A stretch of 64,000 nt of DNA from Campylorhamphus procurvoides (Eukaryota > Chordata > Aves > Passeriformes > Dendrocolaptidae), in contig WBMV01009269.1 of NCBI GenBank assembly GCA_013396655.1, positions 2,516 through 66,515 on the forward strand. The letters run 5' to 3'. The notes below the pieces were generated by a model. The model was not told where the DNA came from and did no database searches. It was given only the letters and a program-made list of their open reading frames with translations. Positions 1-11,951 of this stretch are shown here, one piece after another. Made by a program: the position numbers and the translations under genes. Every line of letters starts with the position of its first letter. The stretch's first letter is position 1.

Positions 1-72
1 CACCCCGGGCACCTGAGGGACACCCCGGGCACCAGAGGGGCACCCCGGGCACCTGAGGGACACCCCGGGCAC
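1..72. repeat. 20-bp tandem repeat at window edge
   Basis: The unit CACCCCGGGCACCTGAGGGA occurs three full times with small changes, then a partial fourth copy to about 72. The array starts at base 1, so it probably continues to the left of the window. GC-rich DNA with CpGs follows to about 130. Confidence 0.85.
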
Positions 73-610
73 CGCCGGCTCCTGCCGCTCTCCTCTCCCG
101 GGCACGGCAGCGCCCGAGGAGCCGGGACCTGCCTGGTTGCGGTGTTTTGGTGTCAAAACTATCAACCCCGGGACCTTCAGGGAGTCAGGGACGCAGAGCA
201 TCCCCCCCATGAGCTCCCATGCCCAGCCGCCCCGTCGGAGGGGGGTTCGTCCCCCACATCCTCCACATTCCAGAGGCTTTTCCCTAAGCTCGGCAGAGCT
301 CACCGGCTGGCACAGCGCAGCCCGCGGGCCACCAGCCCAAATTCATCACTCGCCAAACGCTGCTGAGAAATGTCAGCTCCTCGGCGGGGCGAGCTTTGGC
401 AGCCCCCCCGCCGCTTCCCTGCGGATTGCTGTGCCTTTCCTTCCACAGGAGGGATTCAGGATCATCCCAGACCTGAACATTTATCCCGAGAAACGGGGCT
501 TTAGGGGCAGCAGCGACAAACTCCCCGCGGTGCTGCTGAGGAAAGAGCTCTGCCTGTCGCTGCGTGTTCGTGGGGAAAGGAGGTTTCTGGAGCCCCCAGC
601 CATGGACCCA
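73..610. other. GC-rich unique DNA, no gene recognised
   Basis: The first 60 bases are CpG-rich (for example gccgccggct-like and cagcgcccgagg stretches), as at the edge of a CpG island. Open frames here, including one of 167 codons, have no recognisable domain and show Pro/Ser/Arg-rich composition typical of GC-rich noncoding DNA. Confidence 0.6.
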
Positions 611-722
611 CAGAATGCTTCGGGATGGAACGGACCTTAAAGCTCCTCTCGTTCCACCCCTTGCCATGGGCAGGGACACCTTTCACTAGCCCAGGTTGCC
701 CCATGCCTCGCCCAGCCTGGCA
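611..722 (-). mobile_element. CR1 LINE 3'-end fragment
   Basis: Read on the minus strand, this matches the conserved CR1 3' region. On the + strand the markers appear as ggaccttaaagctc, ccatgggcagggacacc and ctagcccaggttgc. It is a short 5'-truncated copy with no coding capacity. Confidence 0.85.
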
Positions 723-3700
723 GTGGGGGCACAGAACCCGCCTGCGAGCAGGATGGGGCATCCTGGGGGAAAAGCATCGAAAGCAGAAATGGAAAATGTG
801 ACCGAGCCCAGAGCAGCTCATGTGGGACCTGCCGGGAGAAGTTTCTCATCTGGTGGCTGGGTGCACCCAGGTGGGCGCCCTCGGGTCACCTCGAGGCAGC
901 TTTAGCTCTGACGAGGAGGGTTTTTCCGTCGCTGGCTCTGGGGGATATTGTGCTGGGGGATTATTATTTTTGTTATTTTTGTAAATTTTATGCAAAAGCA
1001 GAAGATCGCCTCCATCCCACGCACGCTGCAGAGCTCCATCTGGCTCGCTCCGTCCGTGCTGGTCCCAGAGCCCCGGGGGCCGGGTTAGGGTTAGGGTGGG
1101 TGGGATGGGTCGGGCACTGGGACCCCCGGGACCCTCGGCAGGTGAATCCCCAGCAGAGCAGGGGCTGCCTACAGGGAAACGGCAGCGATTTGCCACGGAG
1201 TAATTAATGTAAGAATTAAAAAAACGCCAGCTCTGGCTAAATCACATCCGACACTGAGGTGCCTGTTCCTTCCTGTTTTGTTATCCAAATTCAGCATCAC
1301 CCGGTGTCTGTCCTCGGAAGGTGCCTCCATGGGGACCGTGAGTGACGTGGGAAGGGCTGGTTGACGAGGAGGAGACAAATGAAATGAAGAGATGAAGATC
1401 GTGAAGCCCGTGGGCTCCCACTGGTTTTGCTTTTCTTTGCTTTTGCCTGCAGCAGCCGGGAAAATTCCTCCCCGAGACACCCCAGGCTGGGAATTGTGGG
1501 CTGAAAATCAACAGTCGTGAAAAATACGGAATGTTTATTCTTAGGCACAATGGGGACAGCTCGATCTCACCTGCAGCCTGGTTACTTTGTGTACTGAATG
1601 TGACCTGCCAGCTGGGAGGGCTTTATTGCGGGTTTGGTGGATTTTTATGTGAAAATGATTGTTAGGTTTAATCCTCCAGTTTCTGGAGCCACGTGATTAC
1701 ATGAGATTCTTAGCTTCGGTTTTTTTTTCTTTTTTTATATGAAATTGAACCTCCAGCCTCATGTTTGTGCCTCCATGCACAGACCCAGCCACAGACACTA
1801 AAGGCTTAAGGAAGGAAGGAAAACCAAGCAGGAACCAAACATGTATTATTAAAGTCTTGTGGTTTTCAGGGCAGATTTGTGATTTATCAACGTACAGCTT
1901 TGGCATGTGGAAAAGTAATCTCTGCTCTGCTGAGGCAGGAGTGAAATATCCCTGGGAGAGAGGAGCTTTGGCAGGGGACGCCGGGCTCTGGCTGCCCCCA
2001 GGAATAGGCAGGAGCAGGGCTAAGCTGGATATTGAGCTCCCCACGGCTGCTGCAGCTCATTTCCCCCTTTTTCTGATTAGAGAAAACATCTGGGAAGAAA
2101 GAACAGCTGCTGCAAGAGAGGGGATCTGCTGGGTAGTGAGGACCTGCTGGGCAAGTGGGTCCCAGCCGGTGGCCAGGGGAGGATGGAAGGGCTGGCTGGG
2201 GGGCACCAGGAACTGGCACCATGTCACGAGCAGAACCTCTGCTTAAAGTGACCAGATTTAATTCACTGGGATGTGAATGGAGAGTGATCAAGACATTTTT
2301 CCATTTCAGGCTCTGAATGCTGCAACCAAACCCCAGGAATAGCAGTGGAACTGGAATCAGCTGGGACTGGTGGCTGCTGGCACAGGACCCTCTGGTGCCA
2401 CTGGGCCGGTGCCAGCCCTGAGTGAAGTTTTGCCCACCTCACAGGGGCCATGCAGGGCAGAAGGGGACAGCTCTGGGTTATGGGCAGAGGCAGCACCAAC
2501 CCTATCCAGCAACCGGTGAGACAAATGATCCCCTCGTGGTTCTCTCTGTGACTGCAGCTGATGGATGCCCTTGTCTGGAATGCCAGGCTCCCATTTGTTT
2601 CATGCTCCTTGTTTTTGTTCCTAAAATCAGTGCAACGAGGGAGAAAAAGGAAGGAATGAAAGCTCCACAGCTCCTTTCAGCCACTAAAAGAACTCCTGTC
2701 CAGTTGAAAAGCTAATTAAGAAACATCACTTCTTCAAAGGCCAGAATTGGAAACAGCCGCGTGGAGACATAAAGGGATTAACGTGGATCAGGGGATTACA
2801 GCCGGCCAGGACAGGGACGCTGTGGCCCCACACATCACCACTGGCCCTCGAGGGTGGAACAGGACAAACCCAGAACACTTCAATAACCCGGCAGGGCTCA
2901 GCACTGGGACGGAGAGCAGGAGCAGCCCTGGAATCCTTCGAGGCTGTGAAGGCAGCAGAAGGGACTCGCTGCCAGTGTCAAAGGAATATTGTCTGTGCTG
3001 GAAACCCCTGGGCAGCACAAGTGGCAATTAGGGAACATCTGTTCCTCCTGGTCCGGGCGGGTTGGGAGCGAGCGCATGGCAACGTAATGGGATTAAAATA
3101 TATCCCCGGATTACGGCAGTGCCGCCCAGATCAGCGGCCGTGGATGTGCCGAGGAAAGCAGGGCTAAAAGGAAAAGCACATTTCTCTCTTCAGCACGGGC
3201 ATAACCTTTATGTTGCTTTTTCACTGGTACCTTATGTACGGCGCAGAGCTGTGCCAGGCCTTCTCTTTGCACGGTTCAGTTCATCTGAAAAGCAATTTTA
3301 GATGAAACGGCTACATAAGCAGCTGGTCCCTCCAGTCCCCAGCACTGCTGCCGTGGCTGTGGCTGCAGCCCAGGAGAAGTGGCCTTACTGGGGTGCCTGG
3401 GGTATAGCACAGTGTCTGTCACCTCTGTACGGGGTGGAAGGTATGTCATGATCTGGATTTGGTCCCTTTGGCAAAGCGTTGGGGTGGAAGATTCATGCAG
3501 GAGCAGGGCTGTGTCTGGAGCATCCCTGGGAGCAGCAGCACGAGGCTCTTCCCCTCGGGCTGTGTCCTCTGCTCCCAACACCCGGCCTGCAGAAAAACCC
3601 CGCGTGAAGCATCACGAAATATGCTCAAGGCAGGGAGAGAAAAATGATCTGAGCAAGAGAGGGACCTGCATCACACCCCAAGGTCCCTGCTCGCGGTGTG

Positions 3701-4180
3701 CAGCCCACCCACCCCTCCTGTGCACGGGGCCACCTCGGGCTCCCCCATCGCTGGCACCCCGGGTACAGCTCGGCTGGGTGGGGGTCCCCATCCCTCCTGC
3801 TGCCCCATTTCAGAGTTCTACCAGCCATGGGGCACTGCAGCCCCGCAGACAAAAGGGACATTCTTCAGGAAACCAAAGCAGTAATGCGGAGATTCGCCCG
3901 CTATTTCGGGAGCTCATATGCTCTAAGGCAAATGTCATTTGTGTGTAACATCCATTTAGGGAGCCGCGTAATGAAGTCGTGTGTGATGAGGAGGGACCTG
4001 CTTGCTTAGCAACCTTCCCCGTGCGTGACGTCTTCCCCTGCAGGACGGGATTGCTCCTTCGGCAGCCCGAGCACAAAATGCCCTAAGAGGCTCTTTGAAC
4101 TCCCAGAGCTTCCCCACTGCCATTCATGCCACTGCAGATTTTGGATGTGTCCCACGGGGAGGCGAGTGGGTGCAGAGGTG
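723..4180. other. Upstream non-genic DNA
   Basis: No gene, RNA gene or recognised mobile element is seen. It contains a G-tract cluster at 1082-1114 and a T-rich stretch at about 1721-1737. Open frames are short and lack recognisable motifs. Confidence 0.55.
1082..1114 (+). other. Telomere-like G-tract cluster (quadruplex candidate)
   Basis: Seven runs of GGG lie within 33 bases. The first three are joined by TTA, exactly the vertebrate telomeric GGGTTA spacing, and the rest by loops of one or two bases. This meets the usual pattern for an intramolecular G-quadruplex. It is too short to be called an interstitial telomere array. Confidence 0.7.
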
Positions 4181-4279
4181 CACTGGGTATACTGGGCAGA
4201 CTGGGTGCTCCAATGCTCTGGATGCACTGGGTGTTCTGGTGTACTGGATGCACTGGGGACGCTGGGGACACTGGGCACA
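4181..4279. repeat. Degenerate ACTGG minisatellite
   Basis: About ten imperfect copies of a unit near CACTGGGTG/ACTGGGCAG recur over 100 bases, with a longer interruption around 4210-4222. Such a unit often expands and contracts by slippage. No gene overlaps it. Confidence 0.75.
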
Positions 4280-7200
4280 GGCTGGCAGCAGGATGAGGGC
4301 AGGGAAGGAGAGGACGGCTGTATCACACTGAGCGGAATGTCTGTCCTGGCTCTCTCCAGGTTTCCGGATGATAAGCAATTATGTGAGAGATTTACAGCAG
4401 ATTAAGTCAGAAGGCAAAGTCCATTATCTGCCCAGCTGAGCTCCAAAGGCAGAGGCTGTGCGGAATGGGAAGTGGGGTGCTTTAACCATTGCCATCCCTC
4501 TGGACACCGACCTGGGCTGTGACAGACAGGGGCTCTGCTCCCACAGGGATGGTCCCTGCCCTTGGAGGAGCCTCTTCCCAGCCCTGGGGCCAAGCTGAGC
4601 TGCAGATGCTAAACTCATGGGAATGCATTTTAGCAGAAAGATGCTTTCGAGGTCACTGAGGGTTTACTCACTGTGATTTCTGACGTGTAAATCTCTGTGT
4701 GCATTGTGTCTGTTCCCCCGGGCAGGCTGTCCTGGAGGGGCTGCAGCCCCCCAGGTGGACGTGCCCACTGACCCACTCCTGGACAGCCCTGCGGCCGCTC
4801 ACACACTGGGCAGGCCCTCACTGGAACCACGTTCCCTCAGCTGTGAAATTAAGGTAATTTACTGGTTTGCTTCACAAGGGCACTGAGGGAGATTAATTGT
4901 TTGGCATATGGGACTGCAGATAGGATGGGTTATGATCCTGCAAGTCCTTCTGTTTTGCTGTTTGCATGTGCAGCGGGAGCACAGCTCTGCTCCCCAGTGA
5001 CCATGGGCTCCTTTCCCACAGCCTCACTCCAGATCAGGCAGCCACAGGTTTGGGAGCTGCCACAAGGGCAGATCTGACACCCTGGGGATGGCACACCTGG
5101 TGGCTCTGGTGACCTCGAGCCTGACATTCAAAGGGCAGCCCAGTCCCAGGATCTGCGTGCGGGGCGATGACACAGCCAGAGGCACCGGCTGCCACATGAA
5201 CCTTTGATACTGGGATTAAACTTGACACTTAGAGCCCGAAAATCTGCTTAAGGGAAAGCTGACATAAATCTGAGTGTTGCCAGCATGTCTGTAGCAAAGC
5301 GGGGTCAGACCCCTCCTGGCACCCTGGTAAATCACAGGCAGATGCCTGTGCCCGGTGGGCTCTACCCACAGGTGGCACAGTGGGACACCCCTCTGCACAT
5401 CCCACGTTCCATGAGAGAAAAATCCCAGTGTGGGATGATGTCTGGGGCCTGCAGATGGGCAGCAGCGATCCCTGCCATGGCCAGACCCTGAACCTGCCCT
5501 GTGGCAGGAGTTCCCTGGCAGCTTTGCCCCCTCAGTCCCTGGGGATGCAGGACTGGAGCCCCCCACAGTCCTGCCCCTGCTGGCTCCCTCGTGGTACAGA
5601 TGATTTCCTGAGCATCCCCTTGCTCTGTCACCAGCACCAGTCCCTTGGCATCCCTGCAGGAAGCTGTGCCCCAGCTCTGCTGGCCCATCAGCTTCCCTGG
5701 GTGCTCCTTCCACTCTGTGACAGCCCTGGGGACATTTGCTGCAGCCCCAGGAATTTTGGGGGAGAGGCAGCACCCTTGCCTGTGCCGGTGGCTCTTGGGA
5801 GGAGCTCAGCTCCTCAGGGACCTTGGGACACCGAAATGAGTTGTCACTGTCATCTCTCACCGAACTGGAGCAGGCAGTAATGAAGGCTGCTGAGCACACA
5901 CTTCTTCCTAAATTACCTCATTTATTCAGGGAATCAGATGCCGCAGTCTTTCATGGCTTCTTGTGAGGCTCAGATCTTGTGGGATGTGAGGCTATTAATA
6001 GGAGCCAATCTTTCCCCTTCTTCTTCTCCAGGCTAAAGGCAGAAGAATTCAAACAAGGGCCCCTTTTATGTGACAGAAGTACAAATAAACTCCATGCCAT
6101 TTTCATCCCAAGCTGGCAGCACATTCCCCTGTTTCTGGTGGGGTTTGCCTGTGTGAGGGCTGGACCTGCAGCACCTGGGTGCCCTCCAGCTGGGCAGCCG
6201 AGGTGGAGGAGCAGCCTGGGATGCCCCTTCAGCTGACACTGCCCTCCACCGTGGTGGCACCAGGTGCCCAGGGCCAGCGTGGGGACCAGACGGGTGAGAC
6301 TGGATCCGGCTGAACGATCAGCCAGGGCAGCAAATGCCAATTTGTGTGTAAACAGACTTTGAGCACAAAGTGCCAGGGAAGAGAAATAACTGGAAAGCAT
6401 TTACCACATAACCAGACTTGTTTCCAAGGAGCAGATTTTGAAGGTTTCCTGCAGGCAGCCTCACTGGTGCCCCAGGGGAATTTCAGCCCCATACCCTCAG
6501 GCTCCTGACTCGCTCCCACCACAGCAGGTTTGGCATCACCCTGGCTGGAGCGAGTCCTGCCCATCCCAGAGCTGCCCATGTCCTGTCCCCTCCTGTGACT
6601 CGCAGTGAAACCTCCTGGGACAGCAGGACTCATTTTCAGCAGTGCACGATTCACCTTCCATAGATACTCTGACAGAATCTGAATTAACTTCTGCCATTTC
6701 AATATCTGCACAGTTGTTGGTTTTTCTGCTTCTGTCCATCAAAATTTATAGCTAAATTAGGCAATTATTGATTTTTTTTTGCCCTCTATCGAGTTACATT
6801 CAAGCCAGCCTGTGGAACAATGAATGCTCAATGGGTCCCTCTTGACATCTGTTTGTCTGATCAATCTGTGCAAGGAAAATGCTCCTTCAGTGCCCACTGA
6901 CATCCCCACAGTGATGAACGGGGACATTTTGACTCTTTCCAGGGCTTTGAGACATTTACTGTAGCAGTTATTTTGGGGTTTATTTGCTTTAATCTGTAAC
7001 AACACACTGTTGTTTTTGTTCAGGGAGTTGTTGAAGACGTATCAGTTCTGAGCTGGGCATGGGATGGCACAAGTTGAGGGATGCACGGAAGGTGCTCTGT
7101 GACCTAGAAGAGAGGTCTGTGAGGGTGATGCCCACTGTGCCTAGCTCTTATCAGGCACCTCTGAGCAAGGCCTGAGCAAGATACCATGACCATATCTTGA

Positions 7201-9631
7201 TAGAACTCTGAGGAGAACCACAGGTGGAGATTTAGGTGTGAAAATGGCTCAAACTTCTCCTTGGCCTCCCCTGCCCCGTGACAACTGCAGGGCAGCCCCG
7301 TGCAGAGCACAGGTAGGTACAGTGGGGATGCACCAGGGGATGCTGCTTAAGGAGCAGAACCAGGGCTGGATGTTAATGCAGATCCCTGGCTTTGCCCTCC
7401 TCCTGCAGTGGGTGTTTCACACCTCCAGTGCTGGTCACTCTGGCTGGGATGGTTTCAGCATCACTGGCTCTATGACCTGGCTCATCCAGGTGCTGCTCCT
7501 GTGTTTTTGAAGCTTGCACTGGCCAGGTGAGAGTGTGATGCTTCTTTATTTAGCTCTGTGTGTGGTGGAAGGGAAGGTGTTTCATCACCACACTCAGTTT
7601 TGGTAACATCTCTGTGTGCTGTGAAGGGGTCACAGCAGAGAGCTCTGGGCTCTGAGGAGGGAGGCAGCACCAGGACAAGGCTATGTGGCATGTCAGGGTA
7701 TGAAAATGTGCAGAGGAAAACGTCAGAAAGATATTTTTATTACAATGGTGTGATGCAATTGCAAGCAGGAGGCCCTGGACCTCTCGTGCCTGTGTTTTCT
7801 CATGCAAGACTTTATAGACATTGCATGACTTTCAACTCTGCTCTTATCTCTGCCCCCAGAGGACATTATTACTGCTAGTCTGACTATGCCACTATGAATG
7901 TTTGATGGTGAATAATATTTTTGAGAATTGAATTGCCACTTGTTTCCTAATTAAAACCCAACCTCCTCATCATGTCAGCTATTTGCACAAAGGAACGTGA
8001 TGATGATAAGCTACCTGTCTGAGGTGGCTGGAGTACCTTTGCTAAGAGGATTCAGGAGAAAGCTGTAGGAATCTGTGGAGATGTGGAGGAGCCACATGTT
8101 CCTTCGGGAGGCCAGGGCTGTGGAGCTCCCTGTCTCTGGAGGTTTGGGGTGCCTAATGCAAGGGCACTGTGAGGGCAGAGGCTGCTTCTGTAAAACTGCT
8201 CCTTCTGGAATAGACAGTGACTAAAAGCAGCAGCAGAAATGGCCATTAAATACTCTTTGTTTTCCACATTGCCTCTCACTGCTTATTAGTGCGGCATTAA
8301 GGAAATGGGATGCAACCCCAGCCTGGATCCAAATCCTGCAGAGGAATGCCTATTGGTATGGATGTGCCTCCTGTTGGAGGGGAGAGGGGCCAAAGCCACC
8401 CTGGGGTGCAGCAAAGCAGAGGATTTGACAGGCAAAGAGGGTAGAGTGAAGCTGTTTCTTGGGATGCTGAGATAACAGAGTCTCTCTGCTATGTCTGCTC
8501 GGCTGAGCGTGGGATGGGGAGTGGAGAGGTTGAGCTTTGTCTCTGCTGCAGGGCAGGATGGGGAGGTTGTGGGGGCCTGATCCCTGTGGCATTGCCCCAC
8601 TTTTCCCAGGGATAGTTTGCATTTCTCTCTCTCCTTCTGGCCTCTGGGCACTTCACCCTTGCTGCCTAATGAATCCTCACACAACCTCATTAAGCAGGAG
8701 CTGCTTCCCCTCCAGGTAACTCTGTGCTTGGGAGCTGATTTGGAACACTGTGAGGAGTGTGGGGAAGGGGGTTCTGCCCTCTCCTCTTCACTCAGGCACC
8801 CCAGACAATACTGCCAGAAGCGGAGGAAACATCAAAACATAACCTCTGTTTGGCTATAAATAAGCAATGCAGGCAGGGCCCATAGGGATTGAACACCAAT
8901 AAATTATCTTCTCCCAGTGCCAAGGAGGAGCAAGGCACTTGCTCTGTCTGTAGACAGCAGAATCCCATGGAGGCAACTGAGATAAACACTCCTCAGTGCT
9001 CTTATTTTGGGTAATATATTAGAAATGTTAGTAAAAATAGTATTAAAAAATAGCATTTAATAATCTTCTATGTGAACATTGCCTTGAGGTATGTTTTTGG
9101 CATTAGCCATGCACAGAGCAGGGATCTTATTTGATATGGGGTTGGCCACAGGCTGGAGGGCAGCAGGATGGGTGAGCAGGATGGATGTGCCTCTGTCCTG
9201 GTGGAACCATTGGCACCATTATCTGGACGGGATGGTGTTAATGTAGCACACACTGATAAACATATGATAACCTCGTTACTCTCTGTAACATCATCTGTCG
9301 TTCTGTGAAGGAGAGCAGGGCATAATGAAACATTTAAATCTTATACAGATGGTAGGAGGAACTCGCTCCTAAGAAGGAAGGAGCAGGGAGGGGAGGTTGG
9401 TTTGTTTCCTGGCTCTGCAGTGGATGCACAAGAACCCTGGCACGCCAGCCCAGCCAGGCCTCAAGACAGGCTTAAATTGATTGAGTACTATCAATCAGCA
9501 TCCACAGAAATGTCAGGAGATACTTAAGTGCATTCAGAGTGTATCATATTCTGACCTCTGCTAACCCTGGCATTGATTAACTCCGGGTTTCCTTTACCTG
9601 GGGGAATCCCCAGGCAAGCACAGAGCACTGT

Positions 9632-9703
9632 GTACAAACAAAACACACACAAACACCAAAACCAACACACACAGCATAAAACAACAAACAAGAACAGCAT
9701 AAA
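9632..9703. repeat. A/C-rich low-complexity tract
   Basis: The + strand is almost entirely A and C (ACACAC, AAACACC and ACAACAA blocks). It is simple-sequence DNA derived from a (CA)n-type repeat. Confidence 0.8.
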
Positions 9704-10560
9704 CATGGCCCGGCATACAACACAGGCTAAAGAAAGCTGGTCTCTTGCACTTGGGGAGTTGAACTTCCCTGCAAAGGAGGAGGCTGGCATTGGCATGAGC
9801 CAAAACCTGGGAGTTCCCTTAGAAAGACTGGCAAAAGGCACCTGCCCACTCACAGAACCAGGCTAAGGACATGGTGAGGGAGGTAAATGGTTCCTCAAGG
9901 TAACTCATGACCTTTCTCATCAAAACTCAAACATATTAAAGCTCTAAAATGATCCCGCAGCTGAGGCACAGACTGTGGGGTTTGCCTTGCTGGATTATGT
10001 TACAGTACAGGGCATCATGTGTACTGATGTGTTTACAAGTATTCTGATGTGGTTATTTAATTTGACAGTAATTCTGCAGGTGTTGATGAGGGTGGATGTC
10101 CATGATGGAACCTCTGTGGAGTGGAGGGCTGAGCTCTGCCACCCTGGGGGAGAGGCACCACGGAAAGGACTTGGGAAGGACCTGAAATCACCAAGTCCAG
10201 GGACAATATCTCTCCCACCACACCTCTGCAAACAGGGAGCCCATGCAGAGATGCTGGAATAAGCTTTGGAGTGGGAGTCCCGAGCCTGGGCTGAGCCTGA
10301 GGAGTCACGGAAACCACGCCACAGCCCACTGTCAGCTCAGAGGATTTCAGGAGATAAAACAAATCCCTTTCCAGCTCAGCTCAGCTCAGTGAAACCTTCA
10401 GACAGGGCTGGTGGGAGATTTCACCCTGAGCTCCACAGGAAGGACGTGCCCCAGGTCCTTCTCCCTGCTTTCTACTCTTGTTTGGACACCCTGAATCTCT
10501 GCCCTGCTCTGTTGGCCACTGGTGGAGGAGAAACCCTTCCCCAATGGATCTGTTCAGGTA

Positions 10561-10588
10561 AAAAGTGTTGGCCTAAGTCAACACTTTT
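10561..10588. repeat. Perfect inverted repeat, 10-bp arms
   Basis: The arm AAAAGTGTTG (10561-10570) is followed by an 8-base loop and its exact reverse complement CAACACTTTT (10579-10588). It could form a hairpin or cruciform. There is no T-run after the stem that would suggest a Pol III terminator, and no known RNA family is recognised. Confidence 0.85.
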
Positions 10589-11139
10589 AACAAAAAGCAG
10601 GTTCTCAGACGGTTCATAATAAGCCACATGGTGAAATCCTCCCAGCTGTATACTCTACCTTGCTTTAATCAGATCATTAACTTTCATAAAGATGTAGGCA
10701 GGAGGAGTGGCGGCACTTGAAAAGAGCTCAAAACACGCCGAGTTTCAAACTTCAGACTTGTCATTGACTTAGCCTTTCATTGAGCCAATTATTTATGACA
10801 TATTTGATGAAATTCAGAAAAGAAAGCAGTTGAAATCTGCATATCTGCTTGGCTGCAGTGGAGCTACTACTACATTAAGGAGGAATACGAGCAGGGAGCT
10901 CTGCTCGGGGCCTGAGGACACCTGGGTGCCTTGATTTGCAAGGTTATTTGCCTGCAAGCGGTTCAGTGAGCAATGATGGGGTGTCACACCAATGAATTTA
11001 TTTGTATCCTGTTTTTCTTACGCACGTTTAATAAATTATGGGGAAATAGCTCTAAGGGTAGGTGTCTGATGCGGTGCTGGTGTTTGAGGCAGCCATCGTG
11101 CTTCTTGCCCCATGCTGGCTCTGCTGTTCTCCTTCGTGG

Positions 11140-11335
11140 AATGCCAGGTCACTTCAGAAAGGACCTCAAACCCACCCAGTGCCACCCCTGCCATGGGCAG
11201 GGACATCTCCTACTGTTTCCAAGCCCCGTCCAGCCTGGCCTGGGACACTCCAGGGACCCAGGGGCAGGCACAGCTCCTCTGGGCACTCTGTGCCAGGGTT
11301 TCCCCACCCTACAGGGAGGAATCCCCGCCGTGCCC
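11140..11335 (-). mobile_element. CR1 LINE 3'-end fragment
   Basis: Minus-strand CR1. Markers on the + strand are gccatgggcaggga, ccagcctggcctggg, ggacactccaggga and cagggaggaat. The copy ends exactly where the CpG-rich promoter region begins. Confidence 0.88.
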
Positions 11336-11397
11336 GACACCGACACGAGGCGCGGGGAGCGGGGCGGGCACCGCTCGGTGCGGGGTCACTGCGGGAC

Positions 11398-11745
11398 GCT
11401 CCCCCAGACCTGGCTGTCCCCGATGTCCCATGTCCCGATCCCCCCGGCCCTTCCATGCCCGAGTCTCCCTGATCTCCCCGATCTCCCCAATCACCCCAGT
11501 TGTTCCATGCCCGCTCCATTCCTGATCTCCCCGACTGGTCCATGCCCAGGATCTCGCCGATGTCCCCGGTTGTCCCATGTCCCGATACCCCCGGCCCTTC
11601 CATGCCCGGGATCTCCCCAGTCCCCCCGGGTTTCCATGTCCCGATCCCCCTGGCTGTTCCATGCCCGATCTCCATGCCCAGGATCCCCCCGATGTCCCCT
11701 CTCTCCATGCCCCGATGTCCCTGATGTCCCGTCTCTCCCTGCCCN
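11398..11745. repeat. Degenerate pyrimidine-rich repeat upstream of exon 1
   Basis: Words such as CATGCCC, GATCTCCCCGAT, CCCGATGTCCC and CCCCCGGCCCTTCCATGCCC recur many times in varying order over about 350 bases. The + strand is C/T-rich, so the minus strand is G-rich. It lies inside the promoter CpG region, ending about 94 bases before the GRK3 start codon. Confidence 0.8.
11745..11745. other. Single ambiguous base
   Basis: One n occurs at the downstream end of the pyrimidine-rich repeat upstream of exon 1. It is a sequencing or assembly ambiguity in low-complexity DNA and affects no gene. Confidence 0.95.
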
Positions 11746-11838
11746 CCGGCGGAGCCACCGAGCCTGACCGCGACCCCCCCAGCCCGGGGGCGGCTGCCCC
11801 GGCCGAGCCTCCATTGCAGCCCGGCGGGGAGCGGGAAC

Positions 11839-11951
11839 ATGGCGGACCTGGAGGCGGTGCTGGCCGATGTCAGCTACCTGATGGCGATGGAGAAGAGCAA
11901 GAGCACCCCCGCGGCCAGGGCCAGCAAGAAGATCACCCTGCCCGAGCCCAG
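11839..11951 (+). CDS. GRK3: GRK3 coding exon 1 (residues 1-37 plus 2 nt of codon 38)
   Basis: The exon encodes the conserved N-terminus that begins [20 protein letters not shown], the amphipathic helix that GRKs use to dock on active receptors. Tyr13 and Ser29 occupy positions described in GRK2 as Src and PKC phosphorylation sites (family knowledge). The sequence around the start is gaacATGG, a good vertebrate initiation context. The exon ends ..CCC AG, and the split serine codon is completed by T at the start of exon 2. The donor is GTACCG, weak at +4 to +6, but no other donor keeps the reading frame and the family junction. The exon lies in the CpG-rich region, 67 bases before an assembly gap. 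Confidence 0.96.

Larger units (their letters stand above)
4280..11139. other. Upstream non-genic DNA
   Basis: This stretch holds no supportable gene. A minus-strand frame of 227 codons (5216-5899) has no recognisable domain. A/C-rich low-complexity sequence lies at 9632-9703 and a perfect hairpin at 10561-10588. The AT-rich part from about 10620 to 10900 is free of recognised repeats and could be regulatory, but nothing in the sequence proves this. Confidence 0.5.

Noticed and set aside
137..640. Plus-strand open frame of 167 codons
   Set aside because: GC-rich sequence with few stops; no family resemblance, and its end runs into a CR1 fragment.
1082..1114. Interstitial telomeric array
   Set aside because: Only two full GGGTTA units; too short to claim a telomere-derived block.
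5216..5899. Minus-strand open frame of 227 codons
   Set aside because: No recognisable domain; composition is Ser/Pro/Gly/Cys-rich as expected from GC-rich noncoding DNA, and no splice or promoter context supports it.
10973..11767. Plus-strand open frame of 264 codons upstream of GRK3
   Set aside because: It is made of a reversed CR1 fragment and the pyrimidine-rich repeat, and contains an ambiguous base.
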